This document shows, in pieces, positions 1 through 8,183 of a stretch of 39,250 bases of DNA. The number at the start of each line of letters is the position of its first letter. Positions within the stretch are counted from its first letter, which is position 1. This stretch comes from Clostridia bacterium. GTDB taxonomy: Bacteria; Bacillota; DULZ01. The notes under the pieces were generated by a model, which was not told where the DNA came from, searched no databases, and saw only the letters and a program-made list of their open reading frames with translations. A program made the position numbers and the translations under genes. The DNA is taken from NCBI GenBank assembly GCA_012840125.1, contig DULZ01000028.1:1-39250 (forward strand), read 5' to 3'.

Positions 1-715
1 GGAAGCGGCGCCGCCGCACCATGACAGGACCCTACTGTGCATTCATGGTGCCGGCGGCAACAGCCGCCACTGGGCCTACCAATTAAGCCTGGCCGGAGAA
101 TTGAACATCCGGATCATCGCCGTTGATCTGCCGGGGCATGGCCGGTCTGAGGGACGGGCTTTAACCACGATCAAAGAGTACAGTTTATTTATACAAGATT
201 TGACCCGGTTGTTGGAAATTGAACGCGTATCCTTGCTGGGGCATTCCATGGGAAGTGCCGTGGCTTTAACTGTCGCCGCCGGCAATCCGGCCCTGGTGGA
301 AAGCCTGGTCTTGATCGGTACCTGCAAGCAGTTTAGAGTGGCTCCCTGGCTGCTCGACAGTCTCAAGAAAGGGGAGAGGCCCGTTTCCTTTGTAGAAATG
401 GCTTACCACCGGCAGGTAGATCCCCGGATCTTGACAAGTGCCAAGGAGGAGTTTGCCCGCATACCCGTCGAAGTCTTGCTCACAGACTTCCTGGCTTGCC
501 AGGCTTTTGATTTTGAACACCGGGAACCTGGCCTGAATGTCAACTGCCTGCTGCTCTTCGGAGAACAGGACCGGTTAACGCCCGTGCAGTATGTACAGTC
601 CCTGGCTGCTTTGCTGCCTAACCACCGGTTAACCGTTATTCCTAAAGCAGGCCACATGGTGATGATTGAGCAGCCTGATGCAACTAATCAAGCCATTTAC
701 AGCTTTTTGTCCTAA
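1..715 (+). CDS. Alpha/beta hydrolase (5'-truncated by the window edge)
   Basis: The reading frame is open from base 2 and lacks its start, so the gene begins left of the window. The visible part has the complete alpha/beta-hydrolase signature: an oxyanion-hole HGAGGN near bases 44-61, the nucleophile elbow GHSMG (LLGHSMGSAVAL), an acidic residue in LLFGEQD, and the catalytic histidine in KAGHMVMIEQP near the C terminus. The family covers esterases, lipases and C-C hydrolases; nothing here fixes the substrate. A TTG at 101 also begins an ORF, but it would cut off the oxyanion strand, so it is not the real start. It is followed by an 87-bp gap and a HAD phosphatase on the same strand. Confidence 0.85.
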   Translation, partial: EAAPPHHDRTLLCIHGAGGNSRHWAYQLSLAGELNIRIIAVDLPGHGRSEGRALTTIKEYSLFIQDLTRLLEIERVSLLGHSMGSAVALTVAAGNPALVESLVLIGTCKQFRVAPWLLDSLKKGERPVSFVEMAYHRQVDPRILTSAKEEFARIPVEVLLTDFLACQAFDFEHREPGLNVNCLLLFGEQDRLTPVQYVQSLAALLPNHRLTVIPKAGHMVMIEQPDATNQAIYSFLS

Positions 716-802
716 ACTTGGAGCACTAAGTCCGGACATCTATGGAATGGATGGAAACTTGGGGAAATTTTGGTATATAATAAATGAGAGAGGACGAGAT
801 TA

Positions 803-1459
803 GTGAATCCTTATAGAGCAGTGCTGTTTGATTTCGACGGCACCATTATGGATACCACCGCGTTAATCATTGAATCTTTTAAATACACCGTTCGCAAACA
901 CCTCAATTACGAGATTACACCGCAAGAAATATATCCATCATTTGGCATACCTTTAATTACGGCCCTGGAAGACTTGGCTCCGGGCCGGGGAGAAGAACTC
1001 ATCAAGACTTACCGGGAATTTAACCTGGCGAATCATGATCGCATGGTGAAGATGTTTGATCAGGTGCCGGAAACCCTAACTGCCTTAAAACAAAGGGGAT
1101 ATAAAATAGGGCTTGTGACTTCCAAGGCCAGGCATTCTTTGAATAAAGGGCTGGACCTTTATAACTTGCACCCGTATTTTGATGCCATTGTTGCCATGGA
1201 GGACACCAACAACCATAAACCCCATCCAGAGCCGGTCCTGCATTGTTTACGCTTGCTGGAAACAGCACCAGAGCAAGCTCTTTACGTAGGGGATAGCCCC
1301 CATGACATCAAATGCGCCCATGCCGCCGGTGTGAAGGCTGTAGCTGTCCGCTGGTCTTATCTCTCGTGGGACAGCATTTTGGCTGAAAACCCGGAGTTCG
1401 TGATTAATTCTCTGGATGAATTAATCACTATCGTAACAGGAACAGATAACTCCAACTGA
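803..1459 (+). CDS. ppaX: HAD-superfamily phosphatase, PpaX-like pyrophosphatase
   Basis: This is a 218-residue HAD subfamily IA hydrolase. Motif I is FDFDGTIMDT at the N terminus, motif II is VTSKA, the motif III lysine lies in NNHKPHPEP, and motif IV is GDSPHD. The cap-domain pattern (LIIESF, TYREFNLANHD, KPHPEPV) recalls the Firmicutes pyrophosphatase PpaX, which hydrolyses PPi released by HPr kinase/phosphorylase; phosphoglycolate phosphatase (Gph) is the main alternative. The start is a GTG at 803 behind GAGAGGACGAG. A glycosyltransferase begins 31 bp downstream on the same strand, so the two are probably co-transcribed. The family is certain; the specific activity is inferred from motif pattern only. 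Confidence 0.75.
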   Translation: MNPYRAVLFDFDGTIMDTTALIIESFKYTVRKHLNYEITPQEIYPSFGIPLITALEDLAPGRGEELIKTYREFNLANHDRMVKMFDQVPETLTALKQRGYKIGLVTSKARHSLNKGLDLYNLHPYFDAIVAMEDTNNHKPHPEPVLHCLRLLETAPEQALYVGDSPHDIKCAHAAGVKAVAVRWSYLSWDSILAENPEFVINSLDELITIVTGTDNSN

Positions 1460-1490
1460 CTAGGATGAAGAATAGAAGGGAGGAGTTACC

Positions 1491-2645
1491 TTGAATATCG
1501 GTTTTTTCACCGACAGCTATCGACCTTATACCAGCGGTGTCGTGCGTTCCATTGAGACATTCACCAAAGAACTAAAGCAATTAGGCCATCAGGTTTATAT
1601 TTTCGCTCCTCAATATAAAGACTGTGAAAGAGAACCGGGGGTTTTCCGCTATTTATCGGTTCCATCACCAACCAACCAGGATTTTACCCTGGCCATTCCC
1701 ATTTCCCTGAGAACCCGCCCCCTGGTAAGGAAGCTTAAACTGGACATCATCCATGTCCATTCCCCGTTCATGATGGGGCGTTTAGGAGCTCATGTGGCTC
1801 GCTCGGAAAGAATTCCTTTAGTTTATACCTACCATACCTTATACGACAAATACGTTCATTACGTACCTTTTGCCCAGGAGCTGTCCAGCAAAGTAGTGCA
1901 GAGAATCGCTACCGATTTCAGCAACCGCTGCGACTTAGTCATCGTACCCACCCGGGTCATTGGTGACGTCATCCGCCAAAACGGGGTAAGAACACCCATT
2001 GAAAGTATTCCTACCGGCATTGAGGTCAAAGACTATAAAGACGGCGATCCCGCCTGGCTGAGACGTACTTTCCGCATCCCGCCCCATGACCGTGTACTGC
2101 TCTTCGTAGGCAGGATCGGGCAGGAAAAGAATATTGAATTCTTGATCAGGTCCTTTAGGTTAGTACAGCAGCAAGTACCGGATACAACTCTCGTCTTGGT
2201 AGGAGGAGGGCCCCAGGAGCAGGAACTCAAAGAACTGGTGGTTTCCCTCGGTCTGCGAGACAAAGTTGTCTTTACCGGCACTTTGGAGAAAAAGCTGGTA
2301 GTCAATTGCTACTTGGGTGCAGACCTGTTCGTCTTTGCTTCCGTTACGGAAACCCAAGGACTGGTCATTGGGGAAGCGAAGGCGGCGGGACTGCCGGTGG
2401 TGGCCATCGATGCCTTTGGCGTAAAAGAAATGGTGACCCATGAACGTTCCGGTTTCCTGTGCCAGCTCAACGAACAGGAATTTGTCAACCGCATTATCAC
2501 TTTACTAGAAGACCATGACTTATACCGGCAAATGTCAGCCACCGCGTTGGAAGAAGCCCAGTTGATCACCGCCGAAGCCTGCGCCTGGCGACTGGTGCAG
2601 GCATACCAAAGCATCATCCGGGCAAATAAGGTAGTGGGATATTAA
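1491..2645 (+). CDS. Glycosyltransferase family 4 (GT-B fold), possibly glycolipid-forming
   Basis: A 384-residue GT4 enzyme. The N-terminal acceptor domain opens with GFFTDSYRPYTSGVVRSI, the glycine-rich loop and first helix typical of GT4 enzymes such as diacylglycerol glucosyl/mannosyltransferases. The C-terminal nucleotide-sugar domain contains FVGRIGQEKN and, at about residues 285-296, the E-x7-E donor-binding motif in ETQGLVIGEAKAAGLP. There are no membrane spans, so it would act at the cytoplasmic face. The start is a TTG at 1491 with a strong GGGAGGAG site. A terminator-like hairpin follows the stop directly. A role in glycolipid or lipoteichoic-acid anchor synthesis is plausible but inferred; mannosyl transfer cannot be excluded. 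Confidence 0.8.
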   Translation: MNIGFFTDSYRPYTSGVVRSIETFTKELKQLGHQVYIFAPQYKDCEREPGVFRYLSVPSPTNQDFTLAIPISLRTRPLVRKLKLDIIHVHSPFMMGRLGAHVARSERIPLVYTYHTLYDKYVHYVPFAQELSSKVVQRIATDFSNRCDLVIVPTRVIGDVIRQNGVRTPIESIPTGIEVKDYKDGDPAWLRRTFRIPPHDRVLLFVGRIGQEKNIEFLIRSFRLVQQQVPDTTLVLVGGGPQEQELKELVVSLGLRDKVVFTGTLEKKLVVNCYLGADLFVFASVTETQGLVIGEAKAAGLPVVAIDAFGVKEMVTHERSGFLCQLNEQEFVNRIITLLEDHDLYRQMSATALEEAQLITAEACAWRLVQAYQSIIRANKVVGY

Positions 2646-2648
2646 ACT

Positions 2649-2673
2649 CGGGCAGGGTAGAGCCTGCCCGTTT
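2649..2673 (+). terminator. Rho-independent terminator-like hairpin after the GT4 gene
   Basis: CGGGCAGG (2649-2656) and CCTGCCCG (2663-2670) form a perfect 8-bp stem with a 6-nt loop, starting three bases after the glycosyltransferase stop codon. Only three T residues follow, so termination may be inefficient. Confidence 0.6.
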
Positions 2674-3114
<441 letters not shown>

Positions 3115-3312
3115 ATGCCCATAGGGCTTACCCCTTATATGCACATCCTGCCGGGTAAAACACCCGCAGGCAGCAAGACGCAGTTGGGGTTGCAACCTGG
3201 AGACATCATCAAAACACAGCTATTGACCCTGACCGTGGTGTTCCGGTTAAAACCTGGTGGTGTCTTGTGGTCCAACGGTCATGGGCCCTGCCGCTCCTGC
3301 GGGCAAAAATAA
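3115..3312 (+). CDS. Possible small protein of 65 residues, unknown
   Basis: An ATG at 3115 is preceded by AAAAAGGAAC, a plausible ribosome binding site with good spacing, and the frame ends at a TAA immediately before a strong terminator. A TATACT at 3091-3096 could be a -10, but no good -35 is visible. The product (start MPIGLTPYMHI, end GPCRSCGQK) has no transmembrane segment and matches no family I recognise; the CxxC near the end is the only notable motif. A hairpin (3147-3170) lies inside the frame, so the segment may be a structured RNA rather than a gene. Coding status is uncertain. Confidence 0.3.
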   Translation: MPIGLTPYMHILPGKTPAGSKTQLGLQPGDIIKTQLLTLTVVFRLKPGGVLWSNGHGPCRSCGQK

Positions 3313-3367
3313 AAACACATCCCCTGCTAAGTTTACATAACACAAGAGAGCAGGGGATGTGTTTTTT
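3312..3367. terminator. Bidirectional terminator between the small ORF and the yneA-like gene
   Basis: ACACATCCCCTGCT (3315-3328) and AGCAGGGGATGTGT (3349-3362) are perfect complements, extended by A/T pairs. A T6 run (3362-3367) follows on the plus strand, and the A-rich stretch at 3306-3315 gives a U-tract on the minus strand. It serves the convergent small ORF and LysM gene. Confidence 0.85.
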
Positions 3368-3374
3368 GCATTGT

Positions 3375-3689
3375 TTATTGTTCCAGGGGAATTAATAACA
3401 CTTGTCCCGGGTAAATATACTCGCTGGGCGCCAATCCATTCGCTTCTTGAATGCGGTTAATGGTAACCCGCACATCTTCTTTCGGGCGCCTGTATTCCAT
3501 GGCTATTTTCCAGAGAGTATCTCCTTCCCTAACCACTATCTCTTGCCATGGCGCCTGGGAGGCCGCCCTAACCTTATCGTTCGCTGTTACGGTAGGCCCT
3601 ATCCACCATAACGCCAGCAGCACCAGTACTACTAACCACACTGGCCAGGTATGCCTATTTCTTTTCCTGATCAGCCTTTTTCCGGCCAT
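3375..3689 (-). CDS. yneA: LysM-domain membrane protein, YneA-like SOS cell-division inhibitor
   Basis: A 104-residue protein with a basic N terminus, one transmembrane segment at about residues 15-32, and a single LysM domain (about 50-100) containing VVREGDTLWKIA and ending YPGQVLLIPL. Size, architecture and divergent placement next to lexA match YneA of Bacillus, which delays septation during the SOS response; the LysM domain would sit outside the membrane against peptidoglycan. Its promoter (3740-3768) carries one LexA-box-like site in the spacer and two strong ones downstream of the -10, so LexA repression is very likely. Sequence conservation among YneA-like proteins is low, so function rests mainly on context. 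Confidence 0.75.
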   Translation of the reverse strand: MAGKRLIRKRNRHTWPVWLVVLVLLALWWIGPTVTANDKVRAASQAPWQEIVVREGDTLWKIAMEYRRPKEDVRVTINRIQEANGLAPSEYIYPGQVLLIPLEQ

Positions 3690-3704
3690 GTTACCTTCCC
3701 CTTT

Positions 3705-3761
3705 CGAACATACGTTTCACGAACATACGTTCTAAGGGTATTATAACAAAGCATATGTTCT
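3705..3761 (-). promoter_or_regulatory. Three LexA-box-like sites controlling the yneA-like gene
   Basis: CGAACATACGTTTC (3705-3718) and CGAACATACGTTCT (3720-3733) are close matches to the Bacillus LexA box and lie in tandem, centres 15 bp apart. A weaker half-conserved site, AAAGCATATGTTCT, lies at 3748-3761 between the -35 and -10 of the minus-strand promoter. Confidence 0.8.
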
Positions 3762-3768
3762 AGATCAA
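3740..3768 (-). promoter_or_regulatory. Sigma-A promoter of the yneA-like gene
   Basis: Read on the minus strand: -35 TTGATC (3763-3768), a 17-bp spacer, -10 TATAAT (3740-3745). The two strong LexA sites lie between the -10 and the start codon at 3689. Confidence 0.75.
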
Positions 3769-3778
3769 GTACAAAAAA

Positions 3779-3833
3779 CGAACAAATGTTTGAAACAGCC
3801 GGGGAATATGATATAATATAGAACAAACGTTAC
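3779..3833 (+). promoter_or_regulatory. Two LexA boxes controlling lexA
   Basis: CGAACAAATGTTTG (3779-3792) overlaps the -35 of lexA. AGAACAAACGTTAC (3820-3833), a weaker match, lies just after the -10. This arrangement fits LexA autorepression. Confidence 0.75.
3790..3817 (+). promoter_or_regulatory. lexA promoter
   Basis: -35 TTGAAA (3790-3795) and a perfect -10 TATAAT (3812-3817) with a 16-bp spacer, 37 bp upstream of the lexA start. Confidence 0.75.
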
Positions 3834-3853
3834 ATGGACGGAGGTTATCCATT

Positions 3854-4468
3854 ATGTACGAAGACCTGTCCCAGCGCCAGGTAGAGATTCTTCACTACAT
3901 CCAAAAAGTTACCCGGGAAAAGGGCTATCCTCCTTCCGTCAGGGAAATCGGCCAAGCTGTAGGCCTTAGCTCCAGCTCTACAGTGCACGGCCACCTGGCC
4001 CAATTGGAAGCTAAAGGCTACATTCGTCGGGACCCTGCCAAACCAAGGGCCATTGAAATACTGGATACCGATGGTTTCCCGGAGACCCAGCCCCTGGTTC
4101 AGGTACCGCTGTTGGGAAGGATCACCGCCGGCAATCCCATCCTGGCCACCCAGCATATCGAGCAAATCGTCCCCCTCCCCTTCGACCTGGTGCGTACCCA
4201 AGATGTTTTCATGTTGTCCGTCGTGGGAGACAGCATGATTGAAGCCGGCATCTACGATGGCGACTATGTCATTGTCAAGCAGCAGCCTACGGCGGAAAAT
4301 GGGGATATTGTGGCTGCCATGCTTGATGATGAGGCTACCGTAAAGCGCTTCTACAAAGAAAAGGACTGTATTCGCCTGCAGCCGGAGAATCCAAAATACT
4401 CCCCTATCCTCACCCGGGAAGTAACTATTCTGGGAAAGGTTATCGGCCTGTACCGCCGCTTGGGCTAG
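3854..4468 (+). CDS. lexA: LexA, SOS repressor and self-cleaving protease
   Basis: A 204-residue LexA. The N-terminal winged helix-turn-helix contains [17 protein letters not shown]. The autocleavage site is the Ala92-Gly93 bond in RITAGNP. The catalytic dyad is Ser127 in VGDSMIEAG and Lys164 in DEATVKRFY. It represses SOS genes, and RecA filaments stimulate its cleavage after DNA damage; recA is also in this window. The ATG at 3854 has a GGACGGAGG site. The stop codon overlaps tail to tail with that of the convergent ynbB-like gene within the palindrome CTAG (4465-4468). Two LexA boxes over its own promoter predict autoregulation. Confidence 0.97.
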   Translation: MYEDLSQRQVEILHYIQKVTREKGYPPSVREIGQAVGLSSSSTVHGHLAQLEAKGYIRRDPAKPRAIEILDTDGFPETQPLVQVPLLGRITAGNPILATQHIEQIVPLPFDLVRTQDVFMLSVVGDSMIEAGIYDGDYVIVKQQPTAENGDIVAAMLDDEATVKRFYKEKDCIRLQPENPKYSPILTREVTILGKVIGLYRRLG

Positions 4469-5748
4469 AGAGCCAGCAAGCCTTGCTTCACCATATGATC
4501 GATGGCGGTCAGGAGCCCGGCTTTGATATAGGGATAAGCCAGTCCACCCTGCAGGAACACTGTATAGGGTTCCCTAAGGGGGCCGTCAGCACTCAACTCA
4601 ATAGATGAACCCTGGATAAAGGTTCCTCCCGCCATAATCACCACATCTTCATAGCCAGGCATAGGGGCCGCCTCGGGCGTGATGTGGGAATCCACGGGGG
4701 AACCCTTTTGCAAGCCCTGGCAAAAAGCCACGAGCCGTTCTTTGGACCCAAGAGTAATGGCTTGTATGATGTCCGTCCTTTCCTCATCCCAATGGGGTTC
4801 CACGGAAAACCCCAGTTCGGAAAACAACTTGGCGGCTAAAACAGCTCCCTGGAGGGCTTCTGAGACAATGAGCGGTGCCAAGAATAATCCTTGAAAATAT
4901 AGTCTCTTGCCTCCCAGGGAACAGCCCAACTCCCCCCCTAAACCCGGAGCCGTCAGCCTGTGGGTTATTCTTTCCACCAGTTCAGCTTTGCCGGCGATAT
5001 AACCACCTGCCGGTGCAATACCACCGCCGGGATTCTTGATAAGAGAACCGGCAATAACATCGGCCCCTACTTCAGGGGGTTCCAGTTCCTCCACGAATTC
5101 CCCGTAACAGTTGTCTACAAAACAGATCACATCGGGTTTTAACCCTTTCACATGATTAATCAAATCCTTGATCTCCTTGATGGATAGGGATGGCCTTAGG
5201 CTGTAGCCGCGGGAGCGCTGAATAGCCACCAACCGGGTGCGCCCGGTGATCGCCCTTTCAATCCCATCGAAATCCGGTTTGCCCCCAACTAAAGGCACCA
5301 CCAGGTGCTTGATGCCCCAGTCTCTTAACGAGCCATCCCCTTGGTGACGGCCGTCCACGATCTTAACCAAAGTATCATAAGGTTGCCCCGTAATAGATAC
5401 GACCTCATCCCCGGGCCGGAGCAGCCCGTATAAACACAGGGCGATGGCATGGGTACCGGACACAATTTGGGGCCGTACCAGGGCTGCCTCGGCACCGAAT
5501 ACCCGGGCAAACAGGCTGTCCAGGACATCCCTGCCCACATCCCCATATCCATATCCGGTACTTTCTTGGAAATGATAGTCGCTGACTTCCAATGCTTGAA
5601 AGGCCCTCAGCACCTTAAAATGGTTCTTTTGGGCTCCCCGGCGCACTCGATCCAGCATGGGGCTGATGCTTTTTTCTAAGTCATTTGCCCAGGACCATAT
5701 CTTATCGCCGCAAAATCCGCTGCTGTAGTCCTTACCGCGTTCCGTCAA
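4465..5748 (-). CDS. ynbB: YnbB-like PLP-dependent enzyme (methionine gamma-lyase / aluminium-resistance family)
   Basis: A 427-residue fold-type I PLP enzyme of the family annotated as methionine gamma-lyase-related or aluminium resistance protein. Visible elements are the N-terminal [17 protein letters not shown], the aspartate in [13 protein letters not shown] (about residue 212) that would hold the PLP pyridine nitrogen, and the probable Schiff-base lysine at residue 238 in [17 protein letters not shown]. The start is a TTG at 5748 behind AAGGGGAGA; upstream codons are not in frame with any better start. It lies 25 bp after the spoVK-like gene, an arrangement also seen near spoVK in Bacillus, although hflX, usually between them, is missing here. 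Physiological substrate unknown. Confidence 0.85.
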   Translation of the reverse strand: MTERGKDYSSGFCGDKIWSWANDLEKSISPMLDRVRRGAQKNHFKVLRAFQALEVSDYHFQESTGYGYGDVGRDVLDSLFARVFGAEAALVRPQIVSGTHAIALCLYGLLRPGDEVVSITGQPYDTLVKIVDGRHQGDGSLRDWGIKHLVVPLVGGKPDFDGIERAITGRTRLVAIQRSRGYSLRPSLSIKEIKDLINHVKGLKPDVICFVDNCYGEFVEELEPPEVGADVIAGSLIKNPGGGIAPAGGYIAGKAELVERITHRLTAPGLGGELGCSLGGKRLYFQGLFLAPLIVSEALQGAVLAAKLFSELGFSVEPHWDEERTDIIQAITLGSKERLVAFCQGLQKGSPVDSHITPEAAPMPGYEDVVIMAGGTFIQGSSIELSADGPLREPYTVFLQGGLAYPYIKAGLLTAIDHMVKQGLLAL

Positions 5749-5773
5749 AACACGATCTCCCCTTTGCTTAAAA

Positions 5774-6811
5774 CTATTCTGCAGCTTTTCTCGCTATGGT
5801 GGATACATGTTTTTTCTCCGGTATTTCTACCTCCGAATGATTCTCCCCCGCTAAATCACTTTTGCGGATCATCATTAGTTCTTCCCTGGTCAACCTGGGT
5901 TGGTTGACTAATCGCACCGCCTGGCGCCGGATGGCTTTCTCGATCATGTTTCGTACCAGGCGCCCATTGCCTGCTTTTGCCTGTCCTTGCAGTATGGCCC
6001 GGCGTAAGCTTCTCTCCAATTCATCCCAGGCCTCTTCTTCCAGCAAGTATTGCCGTTGGTCCAGCATCAACCTGGCTATGGCCAGCAATTCCATAATGGT
6101 GTAATCAGGAAACTCTATCTGGAGTGGAAAACGAGACTTTAACCCCGGATTGGAAGACATGAATACCTCCATTTCATGGGTATACCCCGCCAGGATGACA
6201 ATCAAGTCTTCCCGCCAATCCTCCATGTATTTCACCAGCATATCCGTGGCCTCTTTCCCGAAATCCCTGTCGCCCCCGCGGGCCAGGGAATAAGCCTCAT
6301 CAACAAATAGAATACCTCCGGCGGCTCTTTTCAACTGTTCCTTGGTCTTTTGCGCCGTATGGCCGATATACTCCCCCACCAGGTCGGCCCGGTCTACCTC
6401 GACCAAATGTCCCTTGCTTAGTACTCCTAATTCCTTGAATAGCTTGCCGGCTAACCTGGCCACGGTGGTTTTTCCGGTGCCGGGTCCACCTTTAAACACC
6501 ATGTGCAATGTCATCGGGTCCGAGAATAATCCTTCTTGTTGTCGCTGCTTTTGAATCTGCACATAGGCGGCAATCTCCCTTAATGTCTCTTTGACCTCCC
6601 GCAAGCCCACCAGCTGGTCCAATTCTTGGAATACTTCTTCCACCCGGCTCCAGCCCGTCCTGCGCGCTGCTTCTGGGTCTGACCTCCTTGTGTCGCTCCC
6701 AGGCGCAGCCGCCCTCCTGCTCCTGGGCCGCCCCACCGGTTCTGGAACCGGATGGGAGGCATGCCTCCGGTTTACCCGGTCCCGGGAATTAAAGTTTAGC
6801 TTGATCTGCAT
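5774..6811 (-). CDS. spoVK: SpoVK-like AAA+ ATPase (CbbX/CfxQ family)
   Basis: About 345 residues. A poorly conserved, Arg/Pro-rich N terminus (1-55) precedes a single AAA+ module: Walker A GGPGTGKT (108-115), Walker B ILFVDEAY (167-174), and a sensor region with ILAGYTHEME, followed by a conserved PGLKSRFP. The family includes the sporulation protein SpoVK and the Rubisco activase CbbX. Proximity to hfq/miaA and ynbB matches the Bacillus spoVK neighbourhood, so a sporulation role is inferred. ATG 6811 is preferred over ATG 6841 because GAGGTGAGG precedes it, while nothing resembling an SD precedes 6841. The hfq terminator separates it from the upstream operon, so it needs its own promoter. 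Confidence 0.8.
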   Translation of the reverse strand: MQIKLNFNSRDRVNRRHASHPVPEPVGRPRSRRAAAPGSDTRRSDPEAARRTGWSRVEEVFQELDQLVGLREVKETLREIAAYVQIQKQRQQEGLFSDPMTLHMVFKGGPGTGKTTVARLAGKLFKELGVLSKGHLVEVDRADLVGEYIGHTAQKTKEQLKRAAGGILFVDEAYSLARGGDRDFGKEATDMLVKYMEDWREDLIVILAGYTHEMEVFMSSNPGLKSRFPLQIEFPDYTIMELLAIARLMLDQRQYLLEEEAWDELERSLRRAILQGQAKAGNGRLVRNMIEKAIRRQAVRLVNQPRLTREELMMIRKSDLAGENHSEVEIPEKKHVSTIARKAAE

Positions 6812-6890
6812 GGCCTCACCTCGCCAAGCCAAGGCTAACATTAATATACTATGCGAGGGAACAAGGAATGCTCAACGGGGAAGCTGTCCA

Positions 6891-6923
6891 AAAATTAGAC
6901 CTCCTTTCAGTAAGGAGGCCTAA
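6891..6923 (-). terminator. Terminator of the mutS-mutL-miaA-hfq operon
   Basis: On the minus strand TTAGGCCTCCTT (6912-6923) pairs with AAGGAGGTCTAA (6895-6906), with one G-U wobble and a 5-nt loop, followed by TTTTT. The hfq stop codon lies within the first arm. Confidence 0.9.
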
Positions 6924-7150
6924 CTCAAATTCGTTAAACTAACCGGTTTTTGCGGCGCCAGGGTGGAAATAGCATGTTTATAAATCATCTGCTGTTTACC
7001 GTCCACTTCGAGGATCACCGTAAAATTATCGAAGCCCTTCACCAAACCTTTTAGCTGAAAACCGTTTACCAAAAAGACGGTAACCGGGATGTTTTCTTTC
7101 CGGACATGGTTCAGAAAGACATCCTGGATATTTGCTTGGGCTTTACTCAT
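6920..7150 (-). CDS. hfq: Hfq, RNA chaperone
   Basis: A 76-residue Sm-like protein that assembles as a hexameric ring and binds A-rich and U-rich RNA. The Sm1 region contains [18 protein letters not shown]; the Sm2 region has IYKHAIST, where the KHA motif contributes to the proximal RNA-binding face. There is no long acidic C-terminal tail, as usual in Firmicutes. The ATG at 7150 is preceded by GGAGGGAG. It is the last gene of the mutS-mutL-miaA-hfq unit (33 bp after miaA) and ends inside a strong terminator. Confidence 0.96.
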   Translation of the reverse strand: MSKAQANIQDVFLNHVRKENIPVTVFLVNGFQLKGLVKGFDNFTVILEVDGKQQMIYKHAISTLAPQKPVSLTNLS

Positions 7151-7183
7151 CGTACTCCCTCCAAACCTGGAAAAATGGTTAAA

Positions 7184-8164
7184 TCAGTTACTAATGCCTA
7201 ATTCTACATTGTTGGCAATACTCCTGCTTATCACCTGAGCGATTTCAGCTGCCAGGGCACTTTTATCCGGAAAATGCTGTACATTAAACCATATGATTCT
7301 GGGATCCCTTTTAAACCAGGTTAACTGCCTTTTCGCAAATCGCCGGGTATCTCTTTTGATCAAATTGACCGCTGTCTCTAAATCATACTCTCCCCGCAAA
7401 TAGCCAATCATTTGCCGGTAACCCAAGCTTTGCAGGGCCGGTAAGTCCGGACTATAACCCTGGTCCAGGAGAGCCTTTACTTCCTCCAAGAAACCTTCCT
7501 CCATCATTTTGTCTACCCGCTGATTAATTCTTTCATAGAGATAAGTGCGCTCCGCAGTCAATCCTATGTAACAAAGATGGTACCGGCTCTCTGCCCGGCC
7601 CGGAGCTCGCTGCCCGGCTTCAGAAATAGGTACACCGGTGAGAGAGTATACTTCCAAGGCACGAATGACCCGCTTTAGATCATTGGGATGGATTTTTGCA
7701 GCCGCTGCAGGGTCCACCTGAGCTAGCTGCCGGTGCAAGTAATCTTTACCACGCCGCTTACTTTCTTCCATAAGCTTTTGGCGCAATTCCGCATCAAACG
7801 CCAGGGGACTGAACTTGTACGGATCAATAACCCCTTCAATATATAACCCGGTGCCGCCTACCAGTATGGGAATCTTACCCCTGGCAGCAATGCCGGGAAT
7901 CAGTGCGTCTACCCGGTCCCTGAAATCCGCCACACTGAACCTGGCATCGGGAGGCAAAAAGCTCAACAGGTGGTGGGGGATAAACTCGCCGTTTGCAGCG
8001 AACATCTCTTCATGAGTTATTTTCGCGGTACCTATGTCCATACCCCGGTAAACCTGCGCGGAATCAGCGGAAATGATCTCCCCGCCGATCAGGGCAGCCA
8101 CTTCCACTGCCACAGCTGATTTTCCCACCGCCGTCGGGCCGGCAATAATAGCTAAATTATACAT
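7184..8164 (-). CDS. miaA: MiaA, tRNA dimethylallyltransferase
   Basis: A 326-residue enzyme that transfers a dimethylallyl group to N6 of adenosine 37 in tRNAs reading UNN codons. The P-loop is GPTAVGKS (residues 9-16), followed by ISADSAQVYRGMDIGTAK and LVGGTGLYIEGVIDP, all family hallmarks. The C-terminal region contains SLGYRQMIGYLRGEYDL. MiaB, which acts on the product, is encoded about 4 kb away on the same strand. The gene starts with ATG 19 bp after mutL and is followed by hfq. Confidence 0.96.
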   Translation of the reverse strand: MYNLAIIAGPTAVGKSAVAVEVAALIGGEIISADSAQVYRGMDIGTAKITHEEMFAANGEFIPHHLLSFLPPDARFSVADFRDRVDALIPGIAARGKIPILVGGTGLYIEGVIDPYKFSPLAFDAELRQKLMEESKRRGKDYLHRQLAQVDPAAAAKIHPNDLKRVIRALEVYSLTGVPISEAGQRAPGRAESRYHLCYIGLTAERTYLYERINQRVDKMMEEGFLEEVKALLDQGYSPDLPALQSLGYRQMIGYLRGEYDLETAVNLIKRDTRRFAKRQLTWFKRDPRIIWFNVQHFPDKSALAAEIAQVISRSIANNVELGISN

Positions 8165-8183
8165 GTCAACTCACCTATCCGGT

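Noticed and set aside
6842-6860. CATAGTAT upstream of the spoVK-like gene as a sigma-E -10
   Set aside because: No convincing -35 at the right distance; the match is too short to call.
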